A stretch of 64,000 nt of DNA. Origin: Tetradesmus obliquus (Eukaryota > Chlorophyta > Chlorophyceae > Sphaeropleales > Scenedesmaceae). Every line of letters starts with the position of its first letter. Position 1 is the first letter of the stretch. Shown piece after piece: positions 1 to 10,276 of this stretch. The position numbers were made by a program, and so were the translations under genes. The stretch is taken from the NCBI GenBank assembly GCA_030272155.1, contig CP126197.1:1736001-1800000 (forward strand), written 5' to 3'. The notes under the pieces were generated by a model, which had not been told where the DNA came from, searched no databases, and saw only the letters and a program-made list of their open reading frames with translations.

Positions 1-392
1 CACACCAGAACTGCAGTGCCTGATCAGCCAGCAAGGGAAGCCCAGAAGTATTACATTACACATCAAAACATGTTGCAGGCAGCAGCACCCACAGCAACAC
101 TCTACAGCGCAAGTTAACATATGTAACAGTCGAGTCGGGGCACTTCAGGGCAACGTGTTTTTAGCTCTTTTCTTGCAGTACACTGTGCCACTGCTAACAG
201 CTCAAATTGATTTAGGTTCGTCGTTGAAAGCTTGACATTTATATGTAGGCCACTTGTTCGCTACGTTTGTACCATGCCCAGCTGAGACCGGTCAAACTCC
301 ATGATGCCGCAGGCTGTTGTTTGACCTGACCAGTTACTTCTGTTCACACTGCTGCTAGAAGCACAGCTAACATATCCATACGTTTTGGATTC

Positions 393-2596
393 ATGCCTGC
401 AGGGGGGCTGTCCATGGTGCGCAAGCACCCTTCAGGATGGAAGAGCAACCGCAGCACCACGGCCATGAGGGTGGCGGCGGTGGTGTGTGTGATAATGGCT
501 TTGACCACAGCTGACGAAAAGTTTACGCCCGCATATTATTACAGAGAGCAGTACCCTGACTACGCCAAGGAGGTACACGGGGACCTGAACCGGTTCTGCA
601 AACTTCATCACAAGAACTTCACAGCAAACGGCACAGTGGCTACACCCAAGCATGGCGGCAGGCCCTCAAATGTCCCACATGCTGTCGCCTTCCATGCCAG
701 CACAATATTCAAGGCTGGCAAGGTGGTAAAGGCCTACCCATCGGCAGATTCAAAGAGAAAGGTTGATGTGCACGTGTGGTGGACTTCAATCGAAGTCGCA
801 TGTCAGGAAAATGACACACTGCGCCAGCTGTGCACTGACTACAACATCACACCCAAGAGACTGCTGAAGTACATGAAATGGGCTGACCCCGACCTGGTGC
901 GCAGGAGAATAGATGTGAAGCTGGACTTGACAAAGATACAGAAACAAAGGCGAAAGGCAGCAGCTGCGGCGCTGTGGCAGAAGTACCAAAGTGACCCCGA
1001 CATGCTGCAGCGCATATATTTCGTTGATGAGTGCAAATTCTGGATGTCAGACCTGGCAGGCGGCTCCGTCAAGGTCTATTGTGATGCACACGATGAAAAC
1101 GTGCATGCTGTGCTGCCATGCAAATGGATGCGCAAGGGCAAGGACGCAGAGCCGGTCAAGTTGCACTTTGTCTGCGCCGTCAACGCTGTGCACGGGCCCG
1201 TCTACTGCAAGTTTGTCACCGGCACAACAGACAACAAGGACCATGCTGGCAACCTCAATGTACCGTACATGGTGAGTGTGCGCTGCTACTGCGCAGGCGC
1301 CTGCCATCGAAAGACATGCCAGCCCTGCTGTACTGTGTAGTAACAGTCCCGCAGTGCTTTTTTTAGTGCTGTAGTGAAGCTGCAGCGCTGCCCGTCCTCT
1401 GCTGTGAACATAACAGCAGAGTAACTTGGTGACAGTACAATGACACCACCTGCAGCAGCAAGCTGGAAACCAATGTGCAAGGATTGGTGCATGTCACATC
1501 CGCGCGTGCTCACGCGCAGCACACTGCCCCCTGGCTGCAGCCAGTTGTCATATGCTGCAGCGCAGAACTCAAAGTCGCGCTCCAGCACCTGCTGCCTGCT
1601 GCTGCTGTAATAACCCTTGTCATGACATGAGCCATCAGCTTGAATCAGCATGTTGTGCTGTGCATGGAGGAAATTAATCCGCCCATCCCACCAGTCCACT
1701 GCTACCTGAGCACACATACTGCTGCTGATGCCTAACCAATACAGCATGCACACCAGCTGCTCCTCGCTTGTGTGCATGTAGCCCATGCATGTGCCAACCA
1801 TATCAGCCAGCACACATGCACACATCTTGCACTGAAGCGCTGCTGCTGTGGCGACTGCACGCGGCGCGCAGAACTTGAAGTGCTGCACACCTGGCAAGCA
1901 GCCAGTCAAGCCCCAGAACAATCTCTGCCCCCTCATAGACTTGGTGATGTATCTGACCTTGTCTGCACTGAGCCTGATGTAGAAGCGTCCCATCGCATCC
2001 ATCCACACCGCTGCGTTGCGCTCCTGCGCTGCTAACAAGGCTGCGCGCTGCCAATCCGGCAATTCTTGCACCTGCAGTTGAAGGACAAACCAACCCAGCA
2101 GGCCAAGAGCATGACTCAGCTGGAGTTTGTTCACTGCATGATGGAGATCAAAGACATAGCCAACCAACAGCAGGCGCAGCGCGGCACTACGCCGCTGTAC
2201 ATCTTTGACAACCCAAGTGTTCACCTGGGGAAGGATGGCCTACAGATGTTGGTTGCAGGTGGCATCAATGAAGATCAACTGCTGCACATTGCACCCTACT
2301 CCCCAGATTTCAACAAGCCCATTGAACATGCATTTGGCAGCCTCAAAGCAGCCTTCCGCAACTACTTGTATAACAGCTGCCAGCTGGGTGGTGCTGATGT
2401 GAAGCCGCGAGACCTGCAGCACGGCCTGTACAACACCTTTATGAAGATCACAGCTGCATCTGTCATGGCTGATGTATTGAAGCTGCCAGATTTGTGGAAC
2501 ATGGTGCGCAGCCGCAAGAGGAGTCTTTGTGTGTGCCGAGACGGGAAGCAGCGCCGCGGCACTGCTGGCGACTACCCCAGGAAAGACCAGCGCTGA
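393..2596 (+). CDS. Tc1/mariner-IS630-like DDE transposase, copy 1, two exons
   Basis: Cut-and-paste transposase of the Tc1/mariner-IS630 superfamily. Exon 1 is 393-1271 and exon 2 is 2078-2596. The intron starts GTGAGT, ends CTGCAG, and keeps phase 0, giving 465 residues. The N-terminal part is basic and probably binds DNA, with a region like a helix-turn-helix around residues 140-200. The catalytic triad is visible: D212 in YFVDECKF, D337 in YIFDNPSVH, and E376 in SPDFNKPIEHAFG, the last resembling the Tc1 signature SPDLNPIE. The second D and the E are 38 residues apart (DD38E). The frame is intact in both full copies, so the element may be active or was until recently. The ATG at 393 is the first in frame; ATGs at codons 8 and 25 are alternatives. 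The oddity is the intron, which is nearly filled by an antisense ORF. Confidence 0.85.
1272..2077 (+). other. Transposase intron (806 bp) hosting an antisense ORF
   Basis: The donor is G|GTGAGTG after residue 293 of the transposase and the acceptor is TTGCACCTGCAG. Removing it joins the first catalytic D to the second D and E in one frame. The minus strand is open without a stop from 2224 down to the stop at 1286-1288, so 792 of the 806 intron bases lie inside that ORF. The same arrangement recurs at 5554-6359 in the second copy. Splicing is inferred from sequence only. Confidence 0.75.
1286..2002 (-). CDS. Vsr/DUF559-like PD-(D/E)XK nuclease candidate in the intron, copy 1
   Basis: The frame is open from 2224, but its first 49 codons are antisense to transposase exon 2. 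The first ATG inside the intron, at 2002, gives 238 residues. With that start, D106 lies in WWDGRINF, then MLIQADGSCH carries Q121, D123 and H127, followed by R136, D143 in LERDFEF, and a VLRVST strand with R163. This D-x14-(E/Q)-x-D-G-x-x-H then R, D and VLR order is the core of Vsr-like, DUF559 and EDxHD nicking or homing nucleases, with Q at the usual first acidic position. A Cys-rich stretch (FKFCAP, QCKMCAC) upstream might bind zinc. Family membership is motif reading only. An ORF conserved by chance opposite the intron is unlikely given its length and motif order, but both copies are identical and so give no independent support. Confidence 0.55.
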   Translation of the reverse strand: MDAMGRFYIRLSADKVRYITKSMRGQRLFWGLTGCLPGVQHFKFCAPRAVATAAALQCKMCACVLADMVGTCMGYMHTSEEQLVCMLYWLGISSSMCAQVAVDWWDGRINFLHAQHNMLIQADGSCHDKGYYSSSRQQVLERDFEFCAAAYDNWLQPGGSVLRVSTRGCDMHQSLHIGFQLAAAGGVIVLSPSYSAVMFTAEDGQRCSFTTALKKALRDCYYTVQQGWHVFRWQAPAQ

Positions 2597-4674
2597 GTCT
2601 GCTGTTGTGCTGCTGCATGGCATGTAGGGATTGTGGCTGTCAGCTGCATGCAAGATGGCTGGCCAGCAGTGCACAGGGTGTCACTCAGAGAGCCCTTGAG
2701 CTCACCTGTTTGAGGGCACCTGCGCTTGTCGCCGTCCTGCATGTTCGCACCGCCCGGGGCTTGGGAGGTGCTGGCACCATGCTGCTGTAGGGTGGTTACT
2801 TCCTGGTGTTCACCTGAGAGCGAGTGTGGGAACAAAATGGCATGTTCAGAAGCTTATTGTATGAGTAAACTACATGTGGATGTTGTGCTTTGGTGCTCAG
2901 ACTTGTCAGGAGCGGTTCCTGCTTCAAACGACTGCTGCAAGGCAGCAAGGCACTTGGTGGCCATTTCACATACAGGCATTTGCAGTCATGCTGAATTGCC
3001 GAATGTAATGGTAAAATTCCTGTCATAATTCAACTACGCTCGAAGCTCTTGAACATGGCTCCTGCTGCTGTCACTCGCGTTGGTTGTGACGACTGTTGGC
3101 CTGCCAAGCGATATGCACGGAGCCTGCAAGAAACCTTGCGGTCGATTAACTTTTAAATTTGATGATTGATTTAAGCATGGCTTGAGCCGAAATAAACTGC
3201 GATATGGTGAAGAACTTCAAGACGGAAAGGTGCCCTGAAACAAGCCTGCTCCGAGCCACACAGCTGCCACGCTGCCAACTTATCATCGTCGACACATTAT
3301 GCAACGTACCTTTGGTTAAAGCAGAAAACCAATCCTGACGGGCCCTCGCAAGCCCACGTTGCAGGTGAGCCTGACGGGTCAACACGGATGTCCAGAGCAC
3401 TGCAGCTCGATCGCGCTGCTGCAGCACCTGCATACAATTTGTTTTGAACATTGAACGACGTTAAACACAGCGCAGTGCTGAAAGGCTTCGCCAAAAAATT
3501 AGGTGGCAGCAGTGAGGCACCTGCTGGCACATGCTGCTGCTGTCACGCCCACCAACAACTGCAGTTGAAAAACACATGCCACCGTGATTCACAGCACACA
3601 TAGCTGTAACGTTTCCTGTTGTCTGCTGCTGCTGCTGCTCCTGCCCAGGCAGATATCATATATTGCAAACAGTGCTACTGCCGCAGTAAAATCAGCTGCA
3701 TACCCAGCAGCAGCAGGAGCACATCAGCCATAGCATAAAAAGGTAGGTGTGCACTTCAGGCACCAAGTCCAGGAACAGCAACAGAAGGGATGCAGTGCAG
3801 GCTAAGAACTGCTGCAGCAAAGGCTGGCATGCAATCACAGTCTCAGCTGGGTATGGTACAAACGTAGCATCTGCATTTTGCAACAAATCAACACAGCTTG
3901 CAAGCAGACAGCCATGCTGGCATAGCAACCTGCTGTATGTGGCAGGCACAGTAAGGCACAGCTGCCAGTGCTGCTGCTTTGGTTTGCTTGCATCCCAACT
4001 GCACAGCAGGGCCCCCACCTGCCAGCAGCAGCAGCTTCAAACTGCTAGTAATTTTGAGCTCCAGAATTCGCCTTGATCACACAAGAAGGATGTTTGCAGG
4101 AAACTGTGTAGAATACTAGTCCTCAACAAACTCTGTGCAGCCACACTAGCTGCACGCGCGCAGCAGCTGCCGGTGGGCCTGAAGCGGTGTTGCGCAGTAT
4201 GTCACAGATATGACAGTTGAAACTGTATGTGCAGCGCACAGCGCCAAGCAGCAGAGCGCAACAGCAGCGGCAGGGCACTTGGCACACCAGAACTGCAGTG
4301 CCTGATCAGCCAGCAAGGGAAGCCCAGAAGTATTACATTACACATCAAAACATGTTGCAGGCAGCAGCACCCACAGCAACACTCTACAGCGCAAGTTAAC
4401 ATATGTAACAGTCGAGTCGGGGCACTTCAGGGCAACGTGTTTTTAGCTCTTTTCTTGCAGTACACTGTGCCACTGCTAACAGCTCAAATTGATTTAGGTT
4501 CGTCGTTGAAAGCTTGACATTTATATGTAGGCCACTTGTTCGCTACGTTTGTACCATGCCCAGCTGAGACCGGTCAAACTCCATGATGCCGCAGGCTGTT
4601 GTTTGACCTGACCAGTTACTTCTGTTCACACTGCTGCTAGAAGCACAGCTAACATATCCATACGTTTTGGATTC
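2597..4674. other. Non-coding remainder of the repeat unit
   Basis: About 2 kb between the transposase stop and the next transposase start, repeated at 6879-8848. It holds only short overlapping ORFs without recognisable motifs, a small CTG run near 3627, and scattered AT-rich stretches. It must contain the element's ends and the promoter of the next copy, but I could not delimit either. Confidence 0.6.
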
Positions 4675-6878
4675 ATGCCTGCAGGGGGGCTGTCCATGGT
4701 GCGCAAGCACCCTTCAGGATGGAAGAGCAACCGCAGCACCACGGCCATGAGGGTGGCGGCGGTGGTGTGTGTGATAATGGCTTTGACCACAGCTGACGAA
4801 AAGTTTACGCCCGCATATTATTACAGAGAGCAGTACCCTGACTACGCCAAGGAGGTACACGGGGACCTGAACCGGTTCTGCAAACTTCATCACAAGAACT
4901 TCACAGCAAACGGCACAGTGGCTACACCCAAGCATGGCGGCAGGCCCTCAAATGTCCCACATGCTGTCGCCTTCCATGCCAGCACAATATTCAAGGCTGG
5001 CAAGGTGGTAAAGGCCTACCCATCGGCAGATTCAAAGAGAAAGGTTGATGTGCACGTGTGGTGGACTTCAATCGAAGTCGCATGTCAGGAAAATGACACA
5101 CTGCGCCAGCTGTGCACTGACTACAACATCACACCCAAGAGACTGCTGAAGTACATGAAATGGGCTGACCCCGACCTGGTGCGCAGGAGAATAGATGTGA
5201 AGCTGGACTTGACAAAGATACAGAAACAAAGGCGAAAGGCAGCAGCTGCGGCGCTGTGGCAGAAGTACCAAAGTGACCCCGACATGCTGCAGCGCATATA
5301 TTTCGTTGATGAGTGCAAATTCTGGATGTCAGACCTGGCAGGCGGCTCCGTCAAGGTCTATTGTGATGCACACGATGAAAACGTGCATGCTGTGCTGCCA
5401 TGCAAATGGATGCGCAAGGGCAAGGACGCAGAGCCGGTCAAGTTGCACTTTGTCTGCGCCGTCAACGCTGTGCACGGGCCCGTCTACTGCAAGTTTGTCA
5501 CCGGCACAACAGACAACAAGGACCATGCTGGCAACCTCAATGTACCGTACATGGTGAGTGTGCGCTGCTACTGCGCAGGCGCCTGCCATCGAAAGACATG
5601 CCAGCCCTGCTGTACTGTGTAGTAACAGTCCCGCAGTGCTTTTTTTAGTGCTGTAGTGAAGCTGCAGCGCTGCCCGTCCTCTGCTGTGAACATAACAGCA
5701 GAGTAACTTGGTGACAGTACAATGACACCACCTGCAGCAGCAAGCTGGAAACCAATGTGCAAGGATTGGTGCATGTCACATCCGCGCGTGCTCACGCGCA
5801 GCACACTGCCCCCTGGCTGCAGCCAGTTGTCATATGCTGCAGCGCAGAACTCAAAGTCGCGCTCCAGCACCTGCTGCCTGCTGCTGCTGTAATAACCCTT
5901 GTCATGACATGAGCCATCAGCTTGAATCAGCATGTTGTGCTGTGCATGGAGGAAATTAATCCGCCCATCCCACCAGTCCACTGCTACCTGAGCACACATA
6001 CTGCTGCTGATGCCTAACCAATACAGCATGCACACCAGCTGCTCCTCGCTTGTGTGCATGTAGCCCATGCATGTGCCAACCATATCAGCCAGCACACATG
6101 CACACATCTTGCACTGAAGCGCTGCTGCTGTGGCGACTGCACGCGGCGCGCAGAACTTGAAGTGCTGCACACCTGGCAAGCAGCCAGTCAAGCCCCAGAA
6201 CAATCTCTGCCCCCTCATAGACTTGGTGATGTATCTGACCTTGTCTGCACTGAGCCTGATGTAGAAGCGTCCCATCGCATCCATCCACACCGCTGCGTTG
6301 CGCTCCTGCGCTGCTAACAAGGCTGCGCGCTGCCAATCCGGCAATTCTTGCACCTGCAGTTGAAGGACAAACCAACCCAGCAGGCCAAGAGCATGACTCA
6401 GCTGGAGTTTGTTCACTGCATGATGGAGATCAAAGACATAGCCAACCAACAGCAGGCGCAGCGCGGCACTACGCCGCTGTACATCTTTGACAACCCAAGT
6501 GTTCACCTGGGGAAGGATGGCCTACAGATGTTGGTTGCAGGTGGCATCAATGAAGATCAACTGCTGCACATTGCACCCTACTCCCCAGATTTCAACAAGC
6601 CCATTGAACATGCATTTGGCAGCCTCAAAGCAGCCTTCCGCAACTACTTGTATAACAGCTGCCAGCTGGGTGGTGCTGATGTGAAGCCGCGAGACCTGCA
6701 GCACGGCCTGTACAACACCTTTATGAAGATCACAGCTGCATCTGTCATGGCTGATGTATTGAAGCTGCCAGATTTGTGGAACATGGTGCGCAGCCGCAAG
6801 AGGAGTCTTTGTGTGTGCCGAGACGGGAAGCAGCGCCGCGGCACTGCTGGCGACTACCCCAGGAAAGACCAGCGCTGA
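4675..6878 (+). CDS. Tc1/mariner-IS630-like DDE transposase, copy 2
   Basis: The second unit of the array. Exon 1 is 4675-5553, the intron 5554-6359 and exon 2 6360-6878. The predicted 465-residue protein is the same as copy 1, including the DD38E triad. Both copies keep an uninterrupted frame, so neither shows decay. Confidence 0.85.
5568..6284 (-). CDS. Vsr/DUF559-like nuclease candidate in the intron, copy 2
   Basis: An identical copy of the antisense intron ORF, 4282 bases downstream of the first. It has the same 238-residue reading from the first intronic ATG and the same ADGSCH core. It keeps its frame, which is expected of so recent a duplicate and is not by itself evidence of selection. 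Confidence 0.55.
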   Translation of the reverse strand: MDAMGRFYIRLSADKVRYITKSMRGQRLFWGLTGCLPGVQHFKFCAPRAVATAAALQCKMCACVLADMVGTCMGYMHTSEEQLVCMLYWLGISSSMCAQVAVDWWDGRINFLHAQHNMLIQADGSCHDKGYYSSSRQQVLERDFEFCAAAYDNWLQPGGSVLRVSTRGCDMHQSLHIGFQLAAAGGVIVLSPSYSAVMFTAEDGQRCSFTTALKKALRDCYYTVQQGWHVFRWQAPAQ

Positions 6879-8848
6879 GTCTGCTGTTGTGCTGCTGCAT
6901 GGCATGTAGGGATTGTGGCTGTCAGCTGCATGCAAGATGGCTGGCCAGCAGTGCACAGGGTGTCACTCAGAGAGCCCTTGAGCTCACCTGTTTGAGGGCA
7001 CCTGCGCTTGTCGCCGTCCTGCATGTTCGCACCGCCCGGGGCTTGGGAGGTGCTGGCACCATGCTGCTGTAGGGTGGTTACTTCCTGGTGTTCACCTGAG
7101 AGCGAGTGTGGGAACAAAATGGCATGTTCAGAAGCTTATTGTATGAGTAAACTACATGTGGATGTTGTGCTTTGGTGCTCAGACTTGTCAGGAGCGGTTC
7201 CTGCTTCAAACGACTGCTGCAAGGCAGCAAGGCACTTGGTGGCCATTTCACATACAGGCATTTGCAGTCATGCTGAATTGCCGAATGTAATGGTAAAATT
7301 CCTGTCATAATTCAACTACGCTCGAAGCTCTTGAACATGGCTCCTGCTGCTGTCACTCGCGTTGGTTGTGACGACTGTTGGCCTGCCAAGCGATATGCAC
7401 GGAGCCTGCAAGAAACCTTGCGGTCGATTAACTTTTAAATTTGATGATTGATTTAAGCATGGCTTGAGCCGAAATAAACTGCGATATGGTGAAGAACTTC
7501 AAGACGGAAAGGTGCCCTGAAACAAGCCTGCTCCGAGCCACACAGCTGCCACGCTGCCAACTTATCATCGTCGACACATTATGCAACGTACCTTTGGTTA
7601 AAGCAGAAAACCAATCCTGACGGGCCCTCGCAAGCCCACGTTGCAGGTGAGCCTGACGGGTCAACACGGATGTCCAGAGCACTGCAGCTCGATCGCGCTG
7701 CTGCAGCACCTGCATACAATTTGTTTTGAACATTGAACGACGTTAAACACAGCGCAGTGCTGAAAGGCTTCGCCAAAAAATTAGGTGGCAGCAGTGAGGC
7801 ACCTGCTGGCACATGCTGCTGCTGTCACGCCCACCAACAACTGCAGTTGAAAAACACATGCCACCGTGATTCACAGCACACATAGCTGTAACGTTTCCTG
7901 TTGTCTGCTGCTGCTGCTGCTCCTGCCCAGGCAGATATCATATATTGCAAACAGTGCTACTGCCGCAGTAAAATCAGCTGCATACCCAGCAGCAGCAGGA
8001 GCACATCAGCCATAGCATAAAAAGGTAGGTGTGCACTTCAGGCACCAAGTCCAGGAACAGCAACAGAAGGGATGCAGTGCAGGCTAAGAACTGCTGCAGC
8101 AAAGGCTGGCATGCAATCACAGTCTCAGCTGGGTATGGTACAAACGTAGCATCTGCATTTTGCAACAAATCAACACAGCTTGCAAGCAGACAGCCATGCT
8201 GGCATAGCAACCTGCTGTATGTGGCAGGCACAGTAAGGCACAGCTGCCAGTGCTGCTGCTTTGGTTTGCTTGCATCCCAACTGCACAGCAGGGCCCCCAC
8301 CTGCCAGCAGCAGCAGCTTCAAACTGCTAGTAATTTTGAGCTCCAGAATTCGCCTTGATCACACAAGAAGGATGTTTGCAGGAAACTGTGTAGAATACTA
8401 GTCCTCAACAAACTCTGTGCAGCCACACTAGCTGCACGCGCGCAGCAGCTGCCGGTGGGCCTGAAGCGGTGTTGCGCAGTATGTCACAGATATGACAGTT
8501 GAAACTGTATGTGCAGCGCACAGCGCCAAGCAGCAGAGCGCAACAGCAGCGGCAGGGCACTTGGCACACCAGAACTGCAGTGCCTGATCAGCCAGCAAGG
8601 GAAGCCCAGAAGTATTACATTACACATCAAAACATGTTGCAGGCAGCAGCACCCACAGCAACACTCTACAGCGCAAGTTAACATATGTAACAGTCGAGTC
8701 GGGGCACTTCAGGGCAACGTGTTTTTAGCTCTTTTCTTGCAGTACACTGTGCCACTGCTAACAGCTCAAATTGATTTAGGTTCGTCGTTGAAAGCTTGAC
8801 ATTTATATGTAGGCCACTTGTTCGCTACGTTTGTACCATGCCCAGCTG

Positions 8849-9056
8849 GACACTGATCCTGAGGTTATTTTGTCCTCTCATGCTATTGCTCAAGCTATTG
8901 ATGACGCTGAGGAGTTCTTTTCTGCGGTTTCTTCTGGCGGTTTGGACGATGATGAGTTTTTCTTCGATGTTTCCTCCCCCTATGAGCCTCTCGTTGGCTC
9001 CTGACTGGGGTTCCCACTCCTCGTTGAGTGGAGCATGTAATGTAATGTAATGTAAT
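8849..9056 (+). mobile_element. 5'-truncated LINE-like 3' end with TGTAA-type tail
   Basis: Right after the array breaks off, a frame runs from 8846 to a stop near 9004 and encodes an acidic, Phe-rich tail (DDAEEFFSAVSSG, then DDDEFFFDVSS). Its T-rich third positions are unlike the GC-rich genes around it. About 30 bases after the stop come four tandem GTAAT/TGTAA units (about 9033-9056). A short 3' UTR ending in a simple pentanucleotide tail is typical of LINEs in green algae. The fragment is probably a LINE truncated at its 5' end, but no reverse transcriptase remains to prove the family. A short ATTAC run at 58987-59008 could be a reverse-oriented remnant of a similar tail. Confidence 0.4.
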
Positions 9057-9640
9057 GTTCACCAGCCTTTGTTTACGCACATGCCAAAACCGTAGAGGGG
9101 TCAATGGCAAACAGCCGGTTCATCGCTGTGGGCGACAATAGGCAGACCAGGTGGCCAGCAAAGCGGCAAAGAGGGACTAGCAGCACAACAAAAACATCAG
9201 ATCTGCTCAGCCCAAGCTACGATCGACTGAAATAGCCATAACAACAGAACGGTGTGCCGCCATAGCCAGCACAAGCCAGCAAATAGCAATATCTGTTCTG
9301 TAAAGCAGCCGCGCACCAAAAATACAAACATGATGGCCAACATATGTGTCGCTAACCTGGCACTACAAATCAAGCACATGGTCTATACTGCGCTACATTA
9401 TGTGGCCTGAAATGAACCTGAACAGGAAGCAGGGCATGGTTCAGTCACACGAGTACGAGCATCTCCAGCAAAGAAAGCACAACAGCCTTGGCACCTCCTT
9501 GACAAAAAGCGCGCTGCACGCAACAGGCCAGGCATACCAACACCCGCCTCCTGCGCAACGCCAACACATCACTTTCTCCCAACCAGCAAGCTGTCCAGCC
9601 AGCCTCAGCGCATGTGAGAACACGCAGCAGCGACCGGCAT
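9057..9640. other. Intergenic stretch without recognised genes
   Basis: Mixed-composition sequence between the LINE-like tail and the minisatellite. I see only short ORFs with no family signature. Confidence 0.5.
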
Positions 9641-9647
9641 GCAGCCC

Positions 9648-10255
9648 CAACAGCCAGCTCACACCAGCAGCCAGCCCACACCAGCAGCCAGCCCACACCA
9701 GCAGCCAGCTCACACCAGCAGCCAGCTCACACCAGCAGCCAGCTCACACCAGCAGCCAGCTCACACCAGCAGCCAGCTCACACCAGCAGCCAGCTCACAC
9801 CAGCAGCCAGCTCACACCAGCAGCCAGCTCACACCACCAGCCAGCTCACACCACCAGCCAGCTCACACCACCAGCCAGCTCACACCAGCAGCCAGCTCAC
9901 ACCAGCAGCCAGCCCACACCAGCAGCCAGCTCACACCAGCAGCCAGCTCACACCACCAGCCAGCCCACACCACCAGCCAGCTCACACCACCAGCCAGCTC
10001 ACACCACCAGCCAGCTCACACCAGCAGCCAGCTCACACCAGCAGCCAGCCCACACCAGCAGCCAGCCCACACCAGCAGCCAGCCCACACCACCAGCCAGC
10101 TCACACCAGCAGCCAGCTCACACCAGCAGCCAGGTCACACCAGCAGCCAGCTCACACCAGCAGCCAGCTCACACCAGCAGCCAGCTCACACCAGCAGCCA
10201 GACCACAGCAGCAGCCAGCTCACACCAGCAGCCAGCTCACACCAGAAGCTGGACA
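9648..10255. repeat. 17-bp minisatellite, about 35 copies
   Basis: The unit is AGCTCACACCAGCAGCC, with common variants in which CAGCAG becomes CACCAG or AGCTC becomes AGCCC. Because 17 is not a multiple of three, all three frames stay open and give the same Gln-Pro-Ala-His-Thr-Ser-Ser pattern, so the long ORFs here are by-products. It lies directly beyond the stop codon of the Hsp70-like gene and may be transcribed in its 3' UTR. Confidence 0.95.
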
Positions 10256-10276
10256 CCCCCAGGCAAGGTCCCTGGC

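Larger units (their letters stand above)
1..8848. repeat. 4282-bp head-to-tail tandem array (about 2.07 copies)
   Basis: The sequence from position 1 recurs at 4283 and again at 8565. Every ORF in the first unit reappears exactly 4282 bases later with the same translation, and all lines I compared by eye are identical. The third copy stops at 8848, which corresponds to position 284 of the first, and unrelated LINE-like sequence follows at once. The window opens inside the array, so its true left end is unseen. Each full unit carries one transposase gene with its intron, plus about 2 kb with no ORF I recognise. Such identity means a very recent tandem duplication, concerted evolution, or an assembly artefact. 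I did not find convincing terminal inverted repeats or target-site duplications that would fix the ends of the transposon within the unit. Confidence 0.95.

Noticed and set aside
2240-2674. 144-codon minus-strand ORF over transposase exon 2
   Set aside because: Antisense shadow of coding sequence with no motif; unlike the intronic ORF it has no nuclease-like signature.
9648-10255. Possible CRISPR-like array
   Set aside because: Units are contiguous 17-mers without unique spacers; this is a minisatellite in a eukaryotic genome.
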